Counted from the stretch's first letter, positions 44,972-53,814 are shown. The stretch is 61,361 bases of DNA from Clostridiaceae bacterium (GCA_018378255.1 JAGZXV010000009.1:1-61361), one strand, 5' to 3'. Notes: generated by a model not told the origin, from the sequence alone. Made by a program: numbers and translations.

Positions 44972-45121
44972 TTTTATCATACCGAAACAAACGCTTGCAA
45001 CGCAAAAGATGCCCACTTTCGGAGCGTCTTTTAAGGCTTTTACTATATCATATTATTTGTCCAACTGACACAACTTGACATTATTCGACAATCAACTCTC
45101 CTGATTGGATGAAATAGATAT
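44972..45121. repeat. Dispersed intergenic repeat, copy B
   Basis: Aligns with copy A at 37041-37185: the block CGAAACAAACGCTTGCAACG, the hairpin AAAAGATGCCCACTTTCGG with AGCGTCTTTTA, then CTATATCATATTATTTG and the block TCTCCTGATTGGATGAAATA ending GATATTTTT. The left arm of its second hairpin is degenerate, so it is an older copy. It sits between the acetyltransferase start and the fic remnant stop. Confidence 0.65.
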
Positions 45122-45123
45122 TT

Positions 45124-45485
45124 TTATTTTGGTACTTCCATCATGCTAAGATAGCGATCTAACTGCTGTTCTACCAGTTCCGCAACCATCTCAGCAAATG
45201 GAGCAAGTTTACCTTCCACTGCATAGGACTCCAAGGTATTAAAATACTCTAGGCGATTTTCTTTTGCAATAGACACTGGAGGAAACCCATATACCATAAG
45301 CTGATAATTCATAATCAAACTGGAGGTCCTCCCATTGCCATCCGGAAACAGATGTATTTTCACAAACTCCGCATAAGGCCATGCTAATACTCCTGGCAGT
45401 TTTCTTTTGCGATAGACACAGGTGGAAATTCGTTTGCCATCAACTGATAATTTATAATTAGGCGTGAGGTTCTTCCATTTCCATC
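45124..45485 (-). pseudogene. Fic-domain fragment with an internal tandem duplication
   Basis: Two partial copies of the same Fic segment lie one after another. The upstream one (about 45385-45485) reads DGNGRTSRLIINYQLMANEF, then FPPVSIAKENCQEY and a stop. The downstream one starts in a new frame with KIHLFPDGNGRTSSLIMNYQ, then VYGFPPVSIAKENRLEYFN, and continues to the C-terminus ending MMEVPK. The Fic motif HxFxDGNGR appears as HLFPDGNGRT in the second copy. The N-terminal part of the domain is missing. A non-functional AMPylase/antitoxin-like remnant. Confidence 0.75.
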
Positions 45486-45551
45486 AGCTCATGTCAAGGT
45501 TAGGACAAAAGATTCTTATAATTCTTCGTCTTATTTAATCTCTTTTATCCT

Positions 45552-46619
45552 TCATTTTGTATCTCTAAGCCAAATACCCCACATTTCTAAATAATTTTGC
45601 AGATCCTTTATTTTAATTTGTAATTCTTTAACTTCATTATAACTATTTTCATTTAATTGTGTTATATCATATTGTTGTAACCGTTCTTTCATTTCAATCA
45701 ACTCCTTTACCTCATCTTCAACTTGCCAGGCAATGAAATCATCATTTAAATCAAATAAATGGCCAACTTGCACATTATATTTATCTTCCCATTCCAAACT
45801 TCTAATTTCCAAGGTTATATTTCTACTAATTTTTCTATGAATTTGTAGGAACTGATCCAAAGTATACATATAAAATTCCATTTTTGTATTATCATTAAAC
45901 TCCTTGCGTAACTCCGCCCTTGGTCCCACTGTTTTACCAGATATTCTATACCACCAATCCTCTTTTTTATCCTGTGTTATAAAAATTATATTACGATTAC
46001 CAGATTTAGAATAATCCAGAATTTGCTTCCATATTATGTAATCTCCATACATATTATTATCACCACTGGCATTTTGCTTATTGGCATCTTTGTAACCTGG
46101 TGGAATTTCATTCTTATATCTTTGTTCAGCACTTTTTTTAATATCCATTAGTTGTTCCTTAGAATAAGGCAAACCTACTTTGCCCTCAAATAATTTTAAT
46201 AGTCGTTCTAAAATTTTGTCTTTTGAACTATCCAATATAAATGCATATTTTATATCTTCTATCCAATTAGATAAATTCGTCTGTATTAGTTTAATTTCTT
46301 TTTCTTCAGGCTGTAGCCTCAATATATTACAACAATCCTTTATAAAATTATCAGACAATCTATCTAAACTATTGATATCACTATTTTTATTAAAAATAAC
46401 CTTTTGTCTATTTTTCAAAAATTCCTCTGCAATATTATATGGTAACCATATTCTATCCTTCAAATCATGCAAAGACGCGATAATTAACTTACTCATCTTT
46501 GTAGAATACCTATATAAGTTCAAAAGTACATTTGTGTCGAATACAAAGTCACAATTATTCCATAGATACTCTTTTTGATCATCTGTCAATTCAATATATT
46601 CCTTTAAAATGTTTTTCAT
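45552..46619 (-). CDS. PIN-like-domain protein (DUF4935-type), putative defence nuclease
   Basis: A 355-aa soluble protein. It begins with a PIN-like strand FVFDTNVLLNLYRYS (first metal Asp), then WLPYNIAEEFLKNR (second acidic), GDYIIWKQILDYSK and FITQDKKEDWW (third/fourth acidic), the pattern of the PIN_8/DUF4935 family. The gene is markedly AT-rich compared with flanking pur genes, a sign of transfer. It stands alone; no clear antitoxin is adjacent. Ribosome-binding site GAGG is weak. Nuclease function is predicted from family, not shown. Confidence 0.7.
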   Translation of the reverse strand: MKNILKEYIELTDDQKEYLWNNCDFVFDTNVLLNLYRYSTKMSKLIIASLHDLKDRIWLPYNIAEEFLKNRQKVIFNKNSDINSLDRLSDNFIKDCCNILRLQPEEKEIKLIQTNLSNWIEDIKYAFILDSSKDKILERLLKLFEGKVGLPYSKEQLMDIKKSAEQRYKNEIPPGYKDANKQNASGDNNMYGDYIIWKQILDYSKSGNRNIIFITQDKKEDWWYRISGKTVGPRAELRKEFNDNTKMEFYMYTLDQFLQIHRKISRNITLEIRSLEWEDKYNVQVGHLFDLNDDFIAWQVEDEVKELIEMKERLQQYDITQLNENSYNEVKELQIKIKDLQNYLEMWGIWLRDTK

Positions 46620-46633
46620 CTATTTGCCTCGTC

Positions 46634-46720
46634 TATTAACCAATTTCCTCCGGCATATCAACACCCCTTTCCTATTTTGATTGTAACAAAATAAAGTCTT
46701 TTGCACAACCCAATCTATTA
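46634..46720 (-). pseudogene. Fossil leader and start of a second DUF3791 gene
   Basis: The minus strand contains GGAAAGGGGTGTTGATATGC and surrounding bases that match the leader and start of the DUF3791 gene at ~38.2 kb (GGAAGGGAGTGTTGATATGT), including the upstream TTTTGTTACAATCAAAATAG-like stretch. After about four codons the match ends. This indicates a former second toxin-antitoxin copy or a recombination remnant. Confidence 0.5.
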
Positions 46721-46794
46721 ATAATCGGAATTCTCTCTAAAATTATTCTTTTGACCTTTCAAGAGATTTATTCATCCCGCACTTTTCTTCTCCC

Positions 46795-46957
46795 AATAAA
46801 TTTTAAAGGGAGACTACGACACCATGATGCCGCCCGTCTCCCTTATTGACTGATTTTATCGTTGTCCGTCAACCTCAGGTCCATTCGTCCTGCACTGCTT
46901 TCGGATTTTATTGTTGCCCGCCAACTTAAGGTCCATTCGCCCTTCACTTCTTTCGGA
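46795..46957. repeat. Dispersed repeat family 2, copy 2, with tandem 52-bp duplication
   Basis: The start matches copy 1 (AAAGGGAGACTA...GTCTCCCTT hairpin at 46806-46844). The tail TTTTATCGTTGTCCGTCAAC...CTTTCGGA (46854-46905) is repeated as TTTTATTGTTGCCCGCCAAC...CTTTCGGA (46906-46957), a diverged tandem repeat of 52 bp. It lies downstream of purD and may terminate that operon. The remainder of 46620-47134 shows no gene. Confidence 0.65.
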
Positions 46958-47134
46958 TTTTAGGTGTCAGCCACACCAGCAAGTTGAGACTCGCTCTCCT
47001 ATATTTATTATACGCAATCATATTAGAAAAAGCTATCTATTTTTCAACATCGCCTGTTCTATGAATGTGTCTGAAGTACATTTTACTATACAGTACTATT
47101 TCCTTAAACGATCTCAATCGACACCATTCGACAT

Positions 47135-48409
47135 CTATACCTCATCAATCGCCTTCCCAATATCCCTCCTCATATACTTATTCCCAAACTCAACCCATTC
47201 CACCGCCTCATAAGCATTCGCCCTGGCCTGCTTCAGATCATCCCCGGTCGCCGTAACTCCCAGCACCCGTCCGCCGCTGGTTACCACATCACCGTCCTCA
47301 TCGAACTTACTTCCTGCGTGGAACACATAGTAACCGTCTTTTCCGGCAAATGCATCCAGACCGCTGATCTTAAATCCCTTCTCATAATGTTCCGGATATC
47401 CGTCCGACGCCAGCACCACGCAGACCGCCGCGTTGTCCTCAAACTCCAGTTCCACCTGATCCAGTTTTCCGTCGATGCAGGCTTCAAACACATCCACAAT
47501 ATCATTTTTCATTCTCGGAAGCACAACCTGAGTCTCCGGATCACCGAATCTGGCGTTATATTCCAGCACTTTCGGGCCGTTTTCCGTCAGCATGAGGCCA
47601 AAGAATATAATTCCTTTAAATTCCCTTCCCTCCGCTTTCATAGCGTCCACGGTTGCCTGATAGATATGTTTTTTACAGAAGGTATCCACTTCCTCCGTAT
47701 AGAAGGGACTGGGCGAAAATGTTCCCATACCGCCTGTATTAAGCCCCTGATCACCATCTTTGGCCCGTTTGTGATCCTGAGCCGAAGTCATGATCTTGAT
47801 GGTGTTTCCATCCACAAAAGAGAGCACCGAAACCTCTCTTCCAGTCATAAATTCCTCCACCACAATCCTGTTTCCCGCAGAACCAAACTGTTTGTCCAGC
47901 ATCAGAGTTTTAACGCCTTCCTTCGCGTCTTCCAGCGTATTGCAGATCAAAACCCCTTTTCCCAGAGCCAGGCCGTCCGCTTTCAGCACGATGGGCATAG
48001 GAGCTGTCTCCAGATATTCAAGAGCCGCTTCCGCTGAATCAAAATTCTCATACGCCGCCGTAGGAATATTGTATTTTTTCATCAAATCCTTGGAAAATGC
48101 TTTGGAGCCCTCCAGTATAGCTGCATTCTTACGAGGTCCGAACACCCGCAACCCCGCCGCCTCAAACGCATCCACAGCTCCTGCTGCCAACGGATCATCC
48201 GGCCCTATAATGGACAAATCAATCTCCTGTTCCTTTGCAAATTCCACCAGTCTATCAAATTCCATCACACCGATGTCCACACACTCAGCCACCTCTGCAA
48301 TCCCGGCATTTCCCGGCGCGCAGTAGATCTTTTCCACCTTGGGGCTTTGGGCCGTTTTCCATGCGATAGCATGTTCCCGTCCGCCTCCGCCAACGATCAG
48401 TACTTTCAT
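47135..48409 (-). CDS. purD: Phosphoribosylamine-glycine ligase (GARS)
   Basis: A 424-aa ATP-grasp enzyme. N-terminal MKVLIVGGGGREHAIAWK is the GARS signature; YCAPGNAGI, LVEFAKEQEIDLSIIGPDDP, the ATP-grasp GKGVLICNT and EEFMTGREVSVLSF, and RFGDPETQVVLPRM follow. It makes glycinamide ribonucleotide from phosphoribosylamine, glycine and ATP in de novo purine synthesis. Start at ATG 48409 has GGAGG 5 bases upstream; a TTG a few codons earlier with AAAGGAG is possible. It ends with TAG and is the last gene of the pur operon. Confidence 0.96.
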   Translation of the reverse strand: MKVLIVGGGGREHAIAWKTAQSPKVEKIYCAPGNAGIAEVAECVDIGVMEFDRLVEFAKEQEIDLSIIGPDDPLAAGAVDAFEAAGLRVFGPRKNAAILEGSKAFSKDLMKKYNIPTAAYENFDSAEAALEYLETAPMPIVLKADGLALGKGVLICNTLEDAKEGVKTLMLDKQFGSAGNRIVVEEFMTGREVSVLSFVDGNTIKIMTSAQDHKRAKDGDQGLNTGGMGTFSPSPFYTEEVDTFCKKHIYQATVDAMKAEGREFKGIIFFGLMLTENGPKVLEYNARFGDPETQVVLPRMKNDIVDVFEACIDGKLDQVELEFEDNAAVCVVLASDGYPEHYEKGFKISGLDAFAGKDGYYVFHAGSKFDEDGDVVTSGGRVLGVTATGDDLKQARANAYEAVEWVEFGNKYMRRDIGKAIDEV

Positions 48410-48457
48410 ATAATCCTCCGTTCCGCCGCTCAAAACGGCTCCTTTCAATCCAAAATA

Positions 48458-48496
48458 CCCCATCCGGGATGCAGGTTCCCCTGCACCCCAATGGGG
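48458..48496 (-). promoter_or_regulatory. Strong hairpin in the purN-purD gap
   Basis: On the minus strand CCCCAT...TGCAGG-GGAA-CCTGCA...ATGGGG forms a nearly continuous stem of about 17 bp capped by a GGAA loop, only 4 nt after the purN stop. A short TATTTTGG follows, so it is not a strong terminator. It may reduce purD expression relative to purN or protect the upstream mRNA. Confidence 0.55.
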
Positions 48497-48499
48497 AAA

Positions 48500-49087
48500 T
48501 TATCTGTTCGCTATCATCTGAATGGCCTGTGGAAGGATCACCCATTCGGCCTGTTCCATCACCCGTCTCTGCAGTATCTCCGGCGTATCGCCTTCCATAA
48601 CTTCCACCGCCTTCTGCAGAATGATAGGACCGGAATCAACCCCTTCATCCACATAATGAACCGTGGCCCCCGTTATCTTCACGCCCCTTTTCAGAGCCGC
48701 TTCATGAACTTTTAGTCCATAGTATCCCACGCCGCAGAACGAAGGGATCAGGGATGGATGGATGTTGATGATCTTATTGCGGTATTTCTGAATCATGGCC
48801 CCAGGAATCGTAACCAGAAATCCGGCCAGCACGATCAAATCCAATTCATATTCATCCACTTTTTCCAAAAATGCCTCGTTAAACGCCTCTCTGGTCTCAA
48901 AATCCTTAGGTGAAATGGCAATTGCCGGAATCCCATGATTTCTGGCTCTTTCCAGCGCAAATGCATTCTTATTATTGCTGATAACCACCTGGATCTCAGC
49001 GTTCGTAATCTTTTTGCTGTCCACCGCATCCAAAATGGCCTGAAGGTTGGTTCCTCCGCCGGAAACCATCACGCCCACTCTCAGCAT
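48500..49087 (-). CDS. purN: Phosphoribosylglycinamide formyltransferase
   Basis: A 195-aa protein of typical PurN length. The start MLRVGVMVSGGGTNLQAILD is the Rossmann phosphate-binding loop. LIVLAGFLVTIPGAMI and IINIHPSLIPSFCGVGYYG hold the catalytic Asn-His region, and ITGATVHYVDEGVDSGPIIL has the catalytic Asp. It formylates GAR using 10-formyl-THF. Its ATG lies within the last codons of purM (7-nt overlap). Confidence 0.95.
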   Translation of the reverse strand: MLRVGVMVSGGGTNLQAILDAVDSKKITNAEIQVVISNNKNAFALERARNHGIPAIAISPKDFETREAFNEAFLEKVDEYELDLIVLAGFLVTIPGAMIQKYRNKIINIHPSLIPSFCGVGYYGLKVHEAALKRGVKITGATVHYVDEGVDSGPIILQKAVEVMEGDTPEILQRRVMEQAEWVILPQAIQMIANR

Positions 49088-50112
49088 AAAGTCACTCCCT
49101 TTTCTCCCGCTTCCACAGAACCGATCACATAAGGAGTTTCACCTGCTTCCTTTATAGCCGCAACCGTTTTCTCCACATCCGCAGGATCCACAGCCACGAT
49201 CATACCGATACCCATATTGTAAGTATTGTACATCATCTCTTCTGCGATCTCACCCTTTGCAGCCAGCAGTCTGAAAATAGCAGGCACTTCATAGCTGTCC
49301 TTTTTAATCACTGCCCTGGTTCCCTCTTTCAGCATGCGGGGGATGTTCTCATAAAATCCGCCGCCTGTGATATGGCTGCAGGCTTTTACCTTAATGCCGG
49401 CCTCTTTTACCGAACGCAGAGCTTTTACATAAATCTTGGTAGGAGCGATTAAAGCCTCTCCCAACGTGGTGCCAAGCTCCTCATAATAGGTGTTCAGCCC
49501 CTCTTTATTCATCTCGTTTTCAAATACCTTACGAACTAAAGAGAATCCGTTGCTATGTACCCCTGAAGAAGCCATGCCGATCAGCACATCCCCTTCTGCC
49601 AGGTCTTTTCCGTCGATTAAATCCTTCTGATCCACCACGCCTACGGCAAAACCGGCAAGATCATACTCATCTTCCGGATAAAATCCAGGCATCTCAGCAG
49701 TTTCACCGCCTACTAAAGCAGCATTTGACTGCTTGCATCCGTCTGCCACTCCGCTGACGATTGCAGCGATCTTTTCAGGCACATTTTTCCCACATGCGAT
49801 ATAATCCAGGAAAAATAAAGGCTCACCGCCTGCGCAGGCCACGTCATTCACACACATGGCAACACAGTCGATTCCCACCGTATTGTGCTTATCCAAAATA
49901 AATGCCAGCTTCAGCTTGGTTCCGACCCCATCCGTACCGGATAACAGCACCGGATGATCCATCCCTTTAATCGCCTCTAAAGAAAATGCTCCCGAAAAAC
50001 CGCCGATCCCGCCTAAAACTTCCGGTCTCATGGTTTCCATTACATGTTTCTTCATCAGTTCCACCGACTTATAACCAGCTTCAATATCAACTCCAGCCTT
50101 CTTGTAATCCAT
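49081..50112 (-). CDS. purM: Phosphoribosylformylglycinamidine cyclo-ligase (AIR synthetase)
   Basis: A 343-aa protein of PurM length. It starts MDYKKAGVDIEAGYKSVELM, contains GIGGFSGAFSL, SGTDGVGTKLKLAF and VGGETAEMPGFYPEDEYDLA, the conserved substrate and ATP-binding loops. It closes the imidazole ring of AIR. ATG at 50112 is chosen because GGAGG precedes it by 5 bases; an in-frame ATG at 50130 lacks such a site. It overlaps purN at its 3' end. Confidence 0.96.
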   Translation of the reverse strand: MDYKKAGVDIEAGYKSVELMKKHVMETMRPEVLGGIGGFSGAFSLEAIKGMDHPVLLSGTDGVGTKLKLAFILDKHNTVGIDCVAMCVNDVACAGGEPLFFLDYIACGKNVPEKIAAIVSGVADGCKQSNAALVGGETAEMPGFYPEDEYDLAGFAVGVVDQKDLIDGKDLAEGDVLIGMASSGVHSNGFSLVRKVFENEMNKEGLNTYYEELGTTLGEALIAPTKIYVKALRSVKEAGIKVKACSHITGGGFYENIPRMLKEGTRAVIKKDSYEVPAIFRLLAAKGEIAEEMMYNTYNMGIGMIVAVDPADVEKTVAAIKEAGETPYVIGSVEAGEKGVTLC

Positions 50113-50191
50113 AACTTCCTCCATCTCCATTTTCCGCCCACAGCCTGTTTAAACTCCGCTTTTGCGGTCTTGGCGGCAATCCATTCATCTG

Positions 50192-50707
50192 TTATTTTTT
50201 CTGTGCAAGATACTCTTTATATCCGATCTGATCTAATTTCTCAGCCTTTTTAACCACATCATTTTTAAGGGATTCCGAATACTCTTTCAATCTCTGAAGA
50301 AGTTCCGGATCAGAGGTGGCCAGAATCTTGGCTGCCAGAATGCCGGCATTCATTCCGCCGTTAATCGCCACCGTGGCAACCGGGATTCCGGAAGGCATCT
50401 GAACGATTGAGTAAAGAGAATCCACACCGCCAAGGTCTGAAGTCTTCATCGGAATACCGATTACAGGCATTGGGAAAATAGCCGCGCACATGCCGGGAAG
50501 GTGGGCCGCTTTTCCGGCTCCGGCAATAATCACCTTAAAGCCTTTTGCTTCCGCAGACTTTGCATATTCAAAAAATACATCCGGTTCTCTGTGAGCTGAA
50601 ATGATGGTCATCTCACAATCCACGCCTAATTTCTCTAAGATATCTGCTGCCTGTGCCATTACCGGCATATCAGAGTCGCTTCCCATAACAATACCAACTT
50701 TTGCCAT
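50192..50707 (-). CDS. purE: N5-CAIR mutase, class I
   Basis: A 171-aa protein of typical PurE length. VGIVMGSDSDMPVMAQAADI is the CAIR-binding phosphate loop; IISAHREPD carries the catalytic His; AGAGKAAHLPGMCA and PVIGIPMKTSDLGGVDSLYS follow. No purK lies in the window, so the class I enzyme needs it elsewhere. It is the first gene of the pur operon with a 115-nt leader. Confidence 0.96.
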   Translation of the reverse strand: MAKVGIVMGSDSDMPVMAQAADILEKLGVDCEMTIISAHREPDVFFEYAKSAEAKGFKVIIAGAGKAAHLPGMCAAIFPMPVIGIPMKTSDLGGVDSLYSIVQMPSGIPVATVAINGGMNAGILAAKILATSDPELLQRLKEYSESLKNDVVKKAEKLDQIGYKEYLAQKK

Positions 50708-50829
50708 AGTAAATTCTCCTTTTCTCTTTTATAATCCTTTGGTCCCAAAGCCATTCATAACATTGTGCTCCAGGATTAATAAGTTCATCTTATAAGTAAT
50801 ATTAATTAATGCATACTTACTTATTAATT

Positions 50830-50858
50830 ATAATACTAGGTTTTATTCCCTGCGTCAA
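50830..50858 (-). promoter_or_regulatory. Promoter of the purEMND operon
   Basis: TTGACG (50858-50853) and TATTAT (50835-50830) are separated by 17 bp on the minus strand. The AT-rich leader between the predicted start site and purE carries near-palindromic TAAGTA/TACTTA-like half-sites around 50792-50825, which may bind a regulator. No guanine-riboswitch core was recognised. Confidence 0.65.
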
Positions 50859-50898
50859 TGATTTTTTCACACATTATTCATCCGCTTAACAGCATCGG

Positions 50899-52965
50899 TC
50901 AAAATGCCCGGTTTAATTCCTCCAAACCAGGGAGCGCGAACCGGCCGTTTTCAATAATTCTCACAGCATTGCCCTCCCGGTCAACCGCTTCGATATAATC
51001 CAGTTCATCATAGGGAATTGTAATGTCCGTGTGGCAGTTAAAGTAGGCTTTTGACACATCCTCTTTCCTGAGCAGGGAAATTTCATTATCCCGGGCAATA
51101 ATCTCCTTGCCGTCCGGATTATATACAGGAGAATCTTCAGACCAGCTATAACAGGTATCCCCGACTGCAAAATGAGGCCCCATCTTCTCCACAATCAAGA
51201 TTGGCAGTTTATCGATAATTCCAAATCTCTTAGCCATGGCATAAGCGGTGGTGTTGGTCCCTATGGCGAACTCACCCATTGGAACCGAATCATGATTCTT
51301 TAAGATCACCTGTTTCACCAGCCTCTTTCCCTCTTCTTCTTTTTCAAAGTTCGTACACCCATAATCCGTCACCATTCCATTTTCAAATGTAAGGCGCAGG
51401 TTTTTAAACTGAATATCACCGATGTAGACGTTTCCCACATGCAGGATCCCTTTCGTTCCCTTTAAAACCGGCGATGTAAAAACTTCTCCCAGCGGAATAT
51501 TGACATCAGCCACACAATTTTCAAAGTTCGTCTGTGTTTCCGGACATTCCAGCTCATGAAGAGCCACAAAGAGCTGTGTTTCATTGTTCCCGCTGCCCTT
51601 AATCCTCACACCCACAGCCCGGTCCAGCACATCGATGATCACCTGCTGGAGCCCTTTATAGACTTCGTAATCCAGGGTGTTGATCCTGATGGTTTCCTTA
51701 AAAATCTCTTCAAAATCTTTCCCAATAGCCGGAAGCGGAAATGCGATGATCGTGAAGCTGGTCTCATCTCCCGGCATATATTCATTGGATATCTGCATGG
51801 ATTCATTGGCATAGGCGATGGTAAGCTGCTCCTGCTTTTTCGAAAGACTGAATGCCTCCGGTTTATTGACCGGTTCGAAACCTTTTTCCCCAAAAGTCTC
51901 AATCACAGCCGGACCGGCATAGAGGGACGCTTCTTTTTTCAGCACCTCGTAGGAGGAACGCAGAATATCCTTTCTCTTATTTTTAAATGTTCCGGTCAGA
52001 TAAACAGCACCGTCATAGCGATGGTCATAATCATACTGCTTATTTCCCGAAGCACTGTAATACCCCACTTTCCGGTTAGGGTTTTTATTCAGTGTCTGGA
52101 CAGCCGCCCGGTAAATAACCGGCTCCAGCCCCATATTTCTGAAATTAATAACCGCCTGCTTTACCATCCGTTCAAACCCTATTTCATACCGGATCACCAC
52201 AGTTTTCTTCCCGGACAAATCCCTGCCCATCACTTCAAACCCTTTACGGTATCCTTCCGTATAGGTATGAGCCATGAGATCAATCGTCTCCTGGGGCAGA
52301 CTGTTTAAAAAACCGGCTGTCTTTAATTCGTTATCCCCAATCAGCTCGCCAAAACGGTACAGGTATCTGAGATCATCTAAATCCTCATTCATGATGATAT
52401 CCACGGCGAAAGAATACCGGGGATCCAGCGTTTCCCGCATCCGGTAAGATATCATCTGATCAGCATAATCGTTGATAAACCAGTAGAGGGCATCCTTGAT
52501 CTTCTTCGCCTGGGGAACCTCTTCCTCGAACATGTTATAAATCTCGATAAACAGCTCATTCAGGATCGTAATATCGGCAAGCCTGCTCTCATATGCGAAT
52601 ACAATATCCCCTCTGATTTCCGCATAAAGAAAAGAGAGGAGCTGTCCAACACCGTCTCCCAGCAATTTCACCGCATAGGCAGGGTTTGCATAGCTCTTCT
52701 CATATGCGTCTTCATATATATCCTGGTACAGCCTGCGGTTCCATGCCTTTAACTCCTCAAGCGACGCATCTTTCTGCATCCCACAGTTTAACTCATCCAC
52801 CAGTTTACCGATCATTAAGATAAAGTCCGCCGTCCCTTTAAAATACTCCCTGTAAGGCAGAGATACCGTATCTTCTTCCGCCATCTCCCTGATCCGTTCC
52901 ATGGAAAGCTCATACCGTTCCATGACCGCTTCGTTCTCTTCTTTCAATAATATACGGTAATCCAT
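50899..52965 (-). CDS. M29-type (thermophilic) metallo-aminopeptidase-like protein
   Basis: A 688-aa cytoplasmic protein, longer than the ~410-aa canonical M29 enzymes because of an N-terminal helical half (residues 1-~220). The second half has M29 features: ALHELECPETQTNFE, TFENGMVTDYGC, VPMGEFAIGTN (catalytic Glu region), VEKMGPHFAVGDTC (metal His) and DNEISLLRKED. It may release N-terminal residues from peptides. It lies 4 bp downstream of the DUF6142 gene and close before the pur promoter. Confidence 0.75.
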   Translation of the reverse strand: MDYRILLKEENEAVMERYELSMERIREMAEEDTVSLPYREYFKGTADFILMIGKLVDELNCGMQKDASLEELKAWNRRLYQDIYEDAYEKSYANPAYAVKLLGDGVGQLLSFLYAEIRGDIVFAYESRLADITILNELFIEIYNMFEEEVPQAKKIKDALYWFINDYADQMISYRMRETLDPRYSFAVDIIMNEDLDDLRYLYRFGELIGDNELKTAGFLNSLPQETIDLMAHTYTEGYRKGFEVMGRDLSGKKTVVIRYEIGFERMVKQAVINFRNMGLEPVIYRAAVQTLNKNPNRKVGYYSASGNKQYDYDHRYDGAVYLTGTFKNKRKDILRSSYEVLKKEASLYAGPAVIETFGEKGFEPVNKPEAFSLSKKQEQLTIAYANESMQISNEYMPGDETSFTIIAFPLPAIGKDFEEIFKETIRINTLDYEVYKGLQQVIIDVLDRAVGVRIKGSGNNETQLFVALHELECPETQTNFENCVADVNIPLGEVFTSPVLKGTKGILHVGNVYIGDIQFKNLRLTFENGMVTDYGCTNFEKEEEGKRLVKQVILKNHDSVPMGEFAIGTNTTAYAMAKRFGIIDKLPILIVEKMGPHFAVGDTCYSWSEDSPVYNPDGKEIIARDNEISLLRKEDVSKAYFNCHTDITIPYDELDYIEAVDREGNAVRIIENGRFALPGLEELNRAF

Positions 52966-52969
52966 AATA

Positions 52970-53293
52970 TCACCCTCCTATGCCCACAATCATAATTAAA
53001 ATCCAGGCGAAAATTTCCAGCCCTCCAACCACAATTCCCACTTTAGCCAGGATGTAGTTCTTTTCCTTCTCCAGAAATGACAAGGCTCCATACCAGACCC
53101 CCACCAAATTGAGAATCAGGCTGCAAAATACCATAGCCGCCACATTGAGGGGCGCCTGTCCCTGGTTCTTTATGCTCAAATACATGCCGGCCGCAAATAA
53201 ACACAAACCGGCAGCCGCCAAACCAATTGACATAAAGCTGCGCTTTGCCAGCGGTTTTTTCACATATGATACTCTAGTATGTCTTCTTTCCAC
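52970..53293 (-). CDS. DUF6142-like small membrane protein
   Basis: A 107-aa protein with a basic N-terminus (MERRHTRVSYVKKPLAKRSF) and three hydrophobic segments (MSIGLAAAGLCLFAAGMYLS; LNVAAMVFCSLILNLVGVW; IVVGGLEIFAWILIMIVGIG). The start is GTG at 53293, with AGGAGG 7 bases upstream, inside the end of the VanZ-like gene (20-nt overlap). No function is known for this family. Confidence 0.65.
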   Translation of the reverse strand: MERRHTRVSYVKKPLAKRSFMSIGLAAAGLCLFAAGMYLSIKNQGQAPLNVAAMVFCSLILNLVGVWYGALSFLEKEKNYILAKVGIVVGGLEIFAWILIMIVGIGG

Positions 53294-53753
53294 GAAGTTT
53301 CCTCCTAACCCGGGCTTTCTGAATGATCCTATAACAGATAAATCCCACAATTCCTCCGATGGTATTGAGCAGAAGATCGTCCACATCAAAACTTCCCACT
53401 TTAAATATCAACTGCGTTGTCTCTATACAGAGACTTAAACTGAAAGCCAGAAGAAACGTATTATACCAGCGGCGTCCTCTTCTACTCACAACCGGCAGGA
53501 AAAATCCAAAAGGTATAAAGGCGATTACATTTCCAAATATATTCAGAAAAAATGCCTTGAAACCAAGCTGCTCCCTGTATATATAAAACCGCTTAATCTC
53601 CTTAAACAGCTGCAGATTATATGCGTATCTTGTCTGTTCCTGCGCAGACCTTCCAAATGATTCCGCAAAGAACATGAAATATGTCAAAGAAATCAGATAG
53701 AGAATAAAAAAAATCCATCCGAATTTCTGAAGTTTCGTACTCCCTTTAATCAT
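53274..53753 (-). CDS. VanZ-like family membrane protein
   Basis: A 159-aa protein with four hydrophobic segments. FGWIFFILYLISLTYFMFFA, NIFGNVIAFIPFGFFLPVVS and SFDVDDLLLNTIGGIVGFIC carry the VanZ-type charged motifs (NxxxFxPxG and DVDDLLLNTxG). VanZ in enterococci gives low-level teicoplanin resistance; most homologues have no known role. ATG at 53753 with GGAGAG is chosen. Confidence 0.8.
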   Translation of the reverse strand: MIKGSTKLQKFGWIFFILYLISLTYFMFFAESFGRSAQEQTRYAYNLQLFKEIKRFYIYREQLGFKAFFLNIFGNVIAFIPFGFFLPVVSRRGRRWYNTFLLAFSLSLCIETTQLIFKVGSFDVDDLLLNTIGGIVGFICYRIIQKARVRRKLRGKKTY

Positions 53754-53772
53754 AATACTCTCCAATGGTTTT

Positions 53773-53812
53773 AAAAGGGCAGCACTCACCCTTGGCGAAT
53801 ACTGCCCCTTTT
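53773..53812 (-). terminator. Hairpin terminator after the small membrane protein gene
   Basis: AAAAGGGCAG and CTGCCCCTTTT pair with one bulged base over a 19-nt loop, 3 nt past the stop at 53815. On the minus strand a TTTTAA follows. Read-through to the VanZ-like gene is likely partial. Confidence 0.5.
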
Positions 53813-53814
53813 GA

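Noticed and set aside
46911..47213. A 100-aa plus-strand frame downstream of purD
   Set aside because: It covers repeat sequence and the antisense of the purD end, with no start signal or domain.
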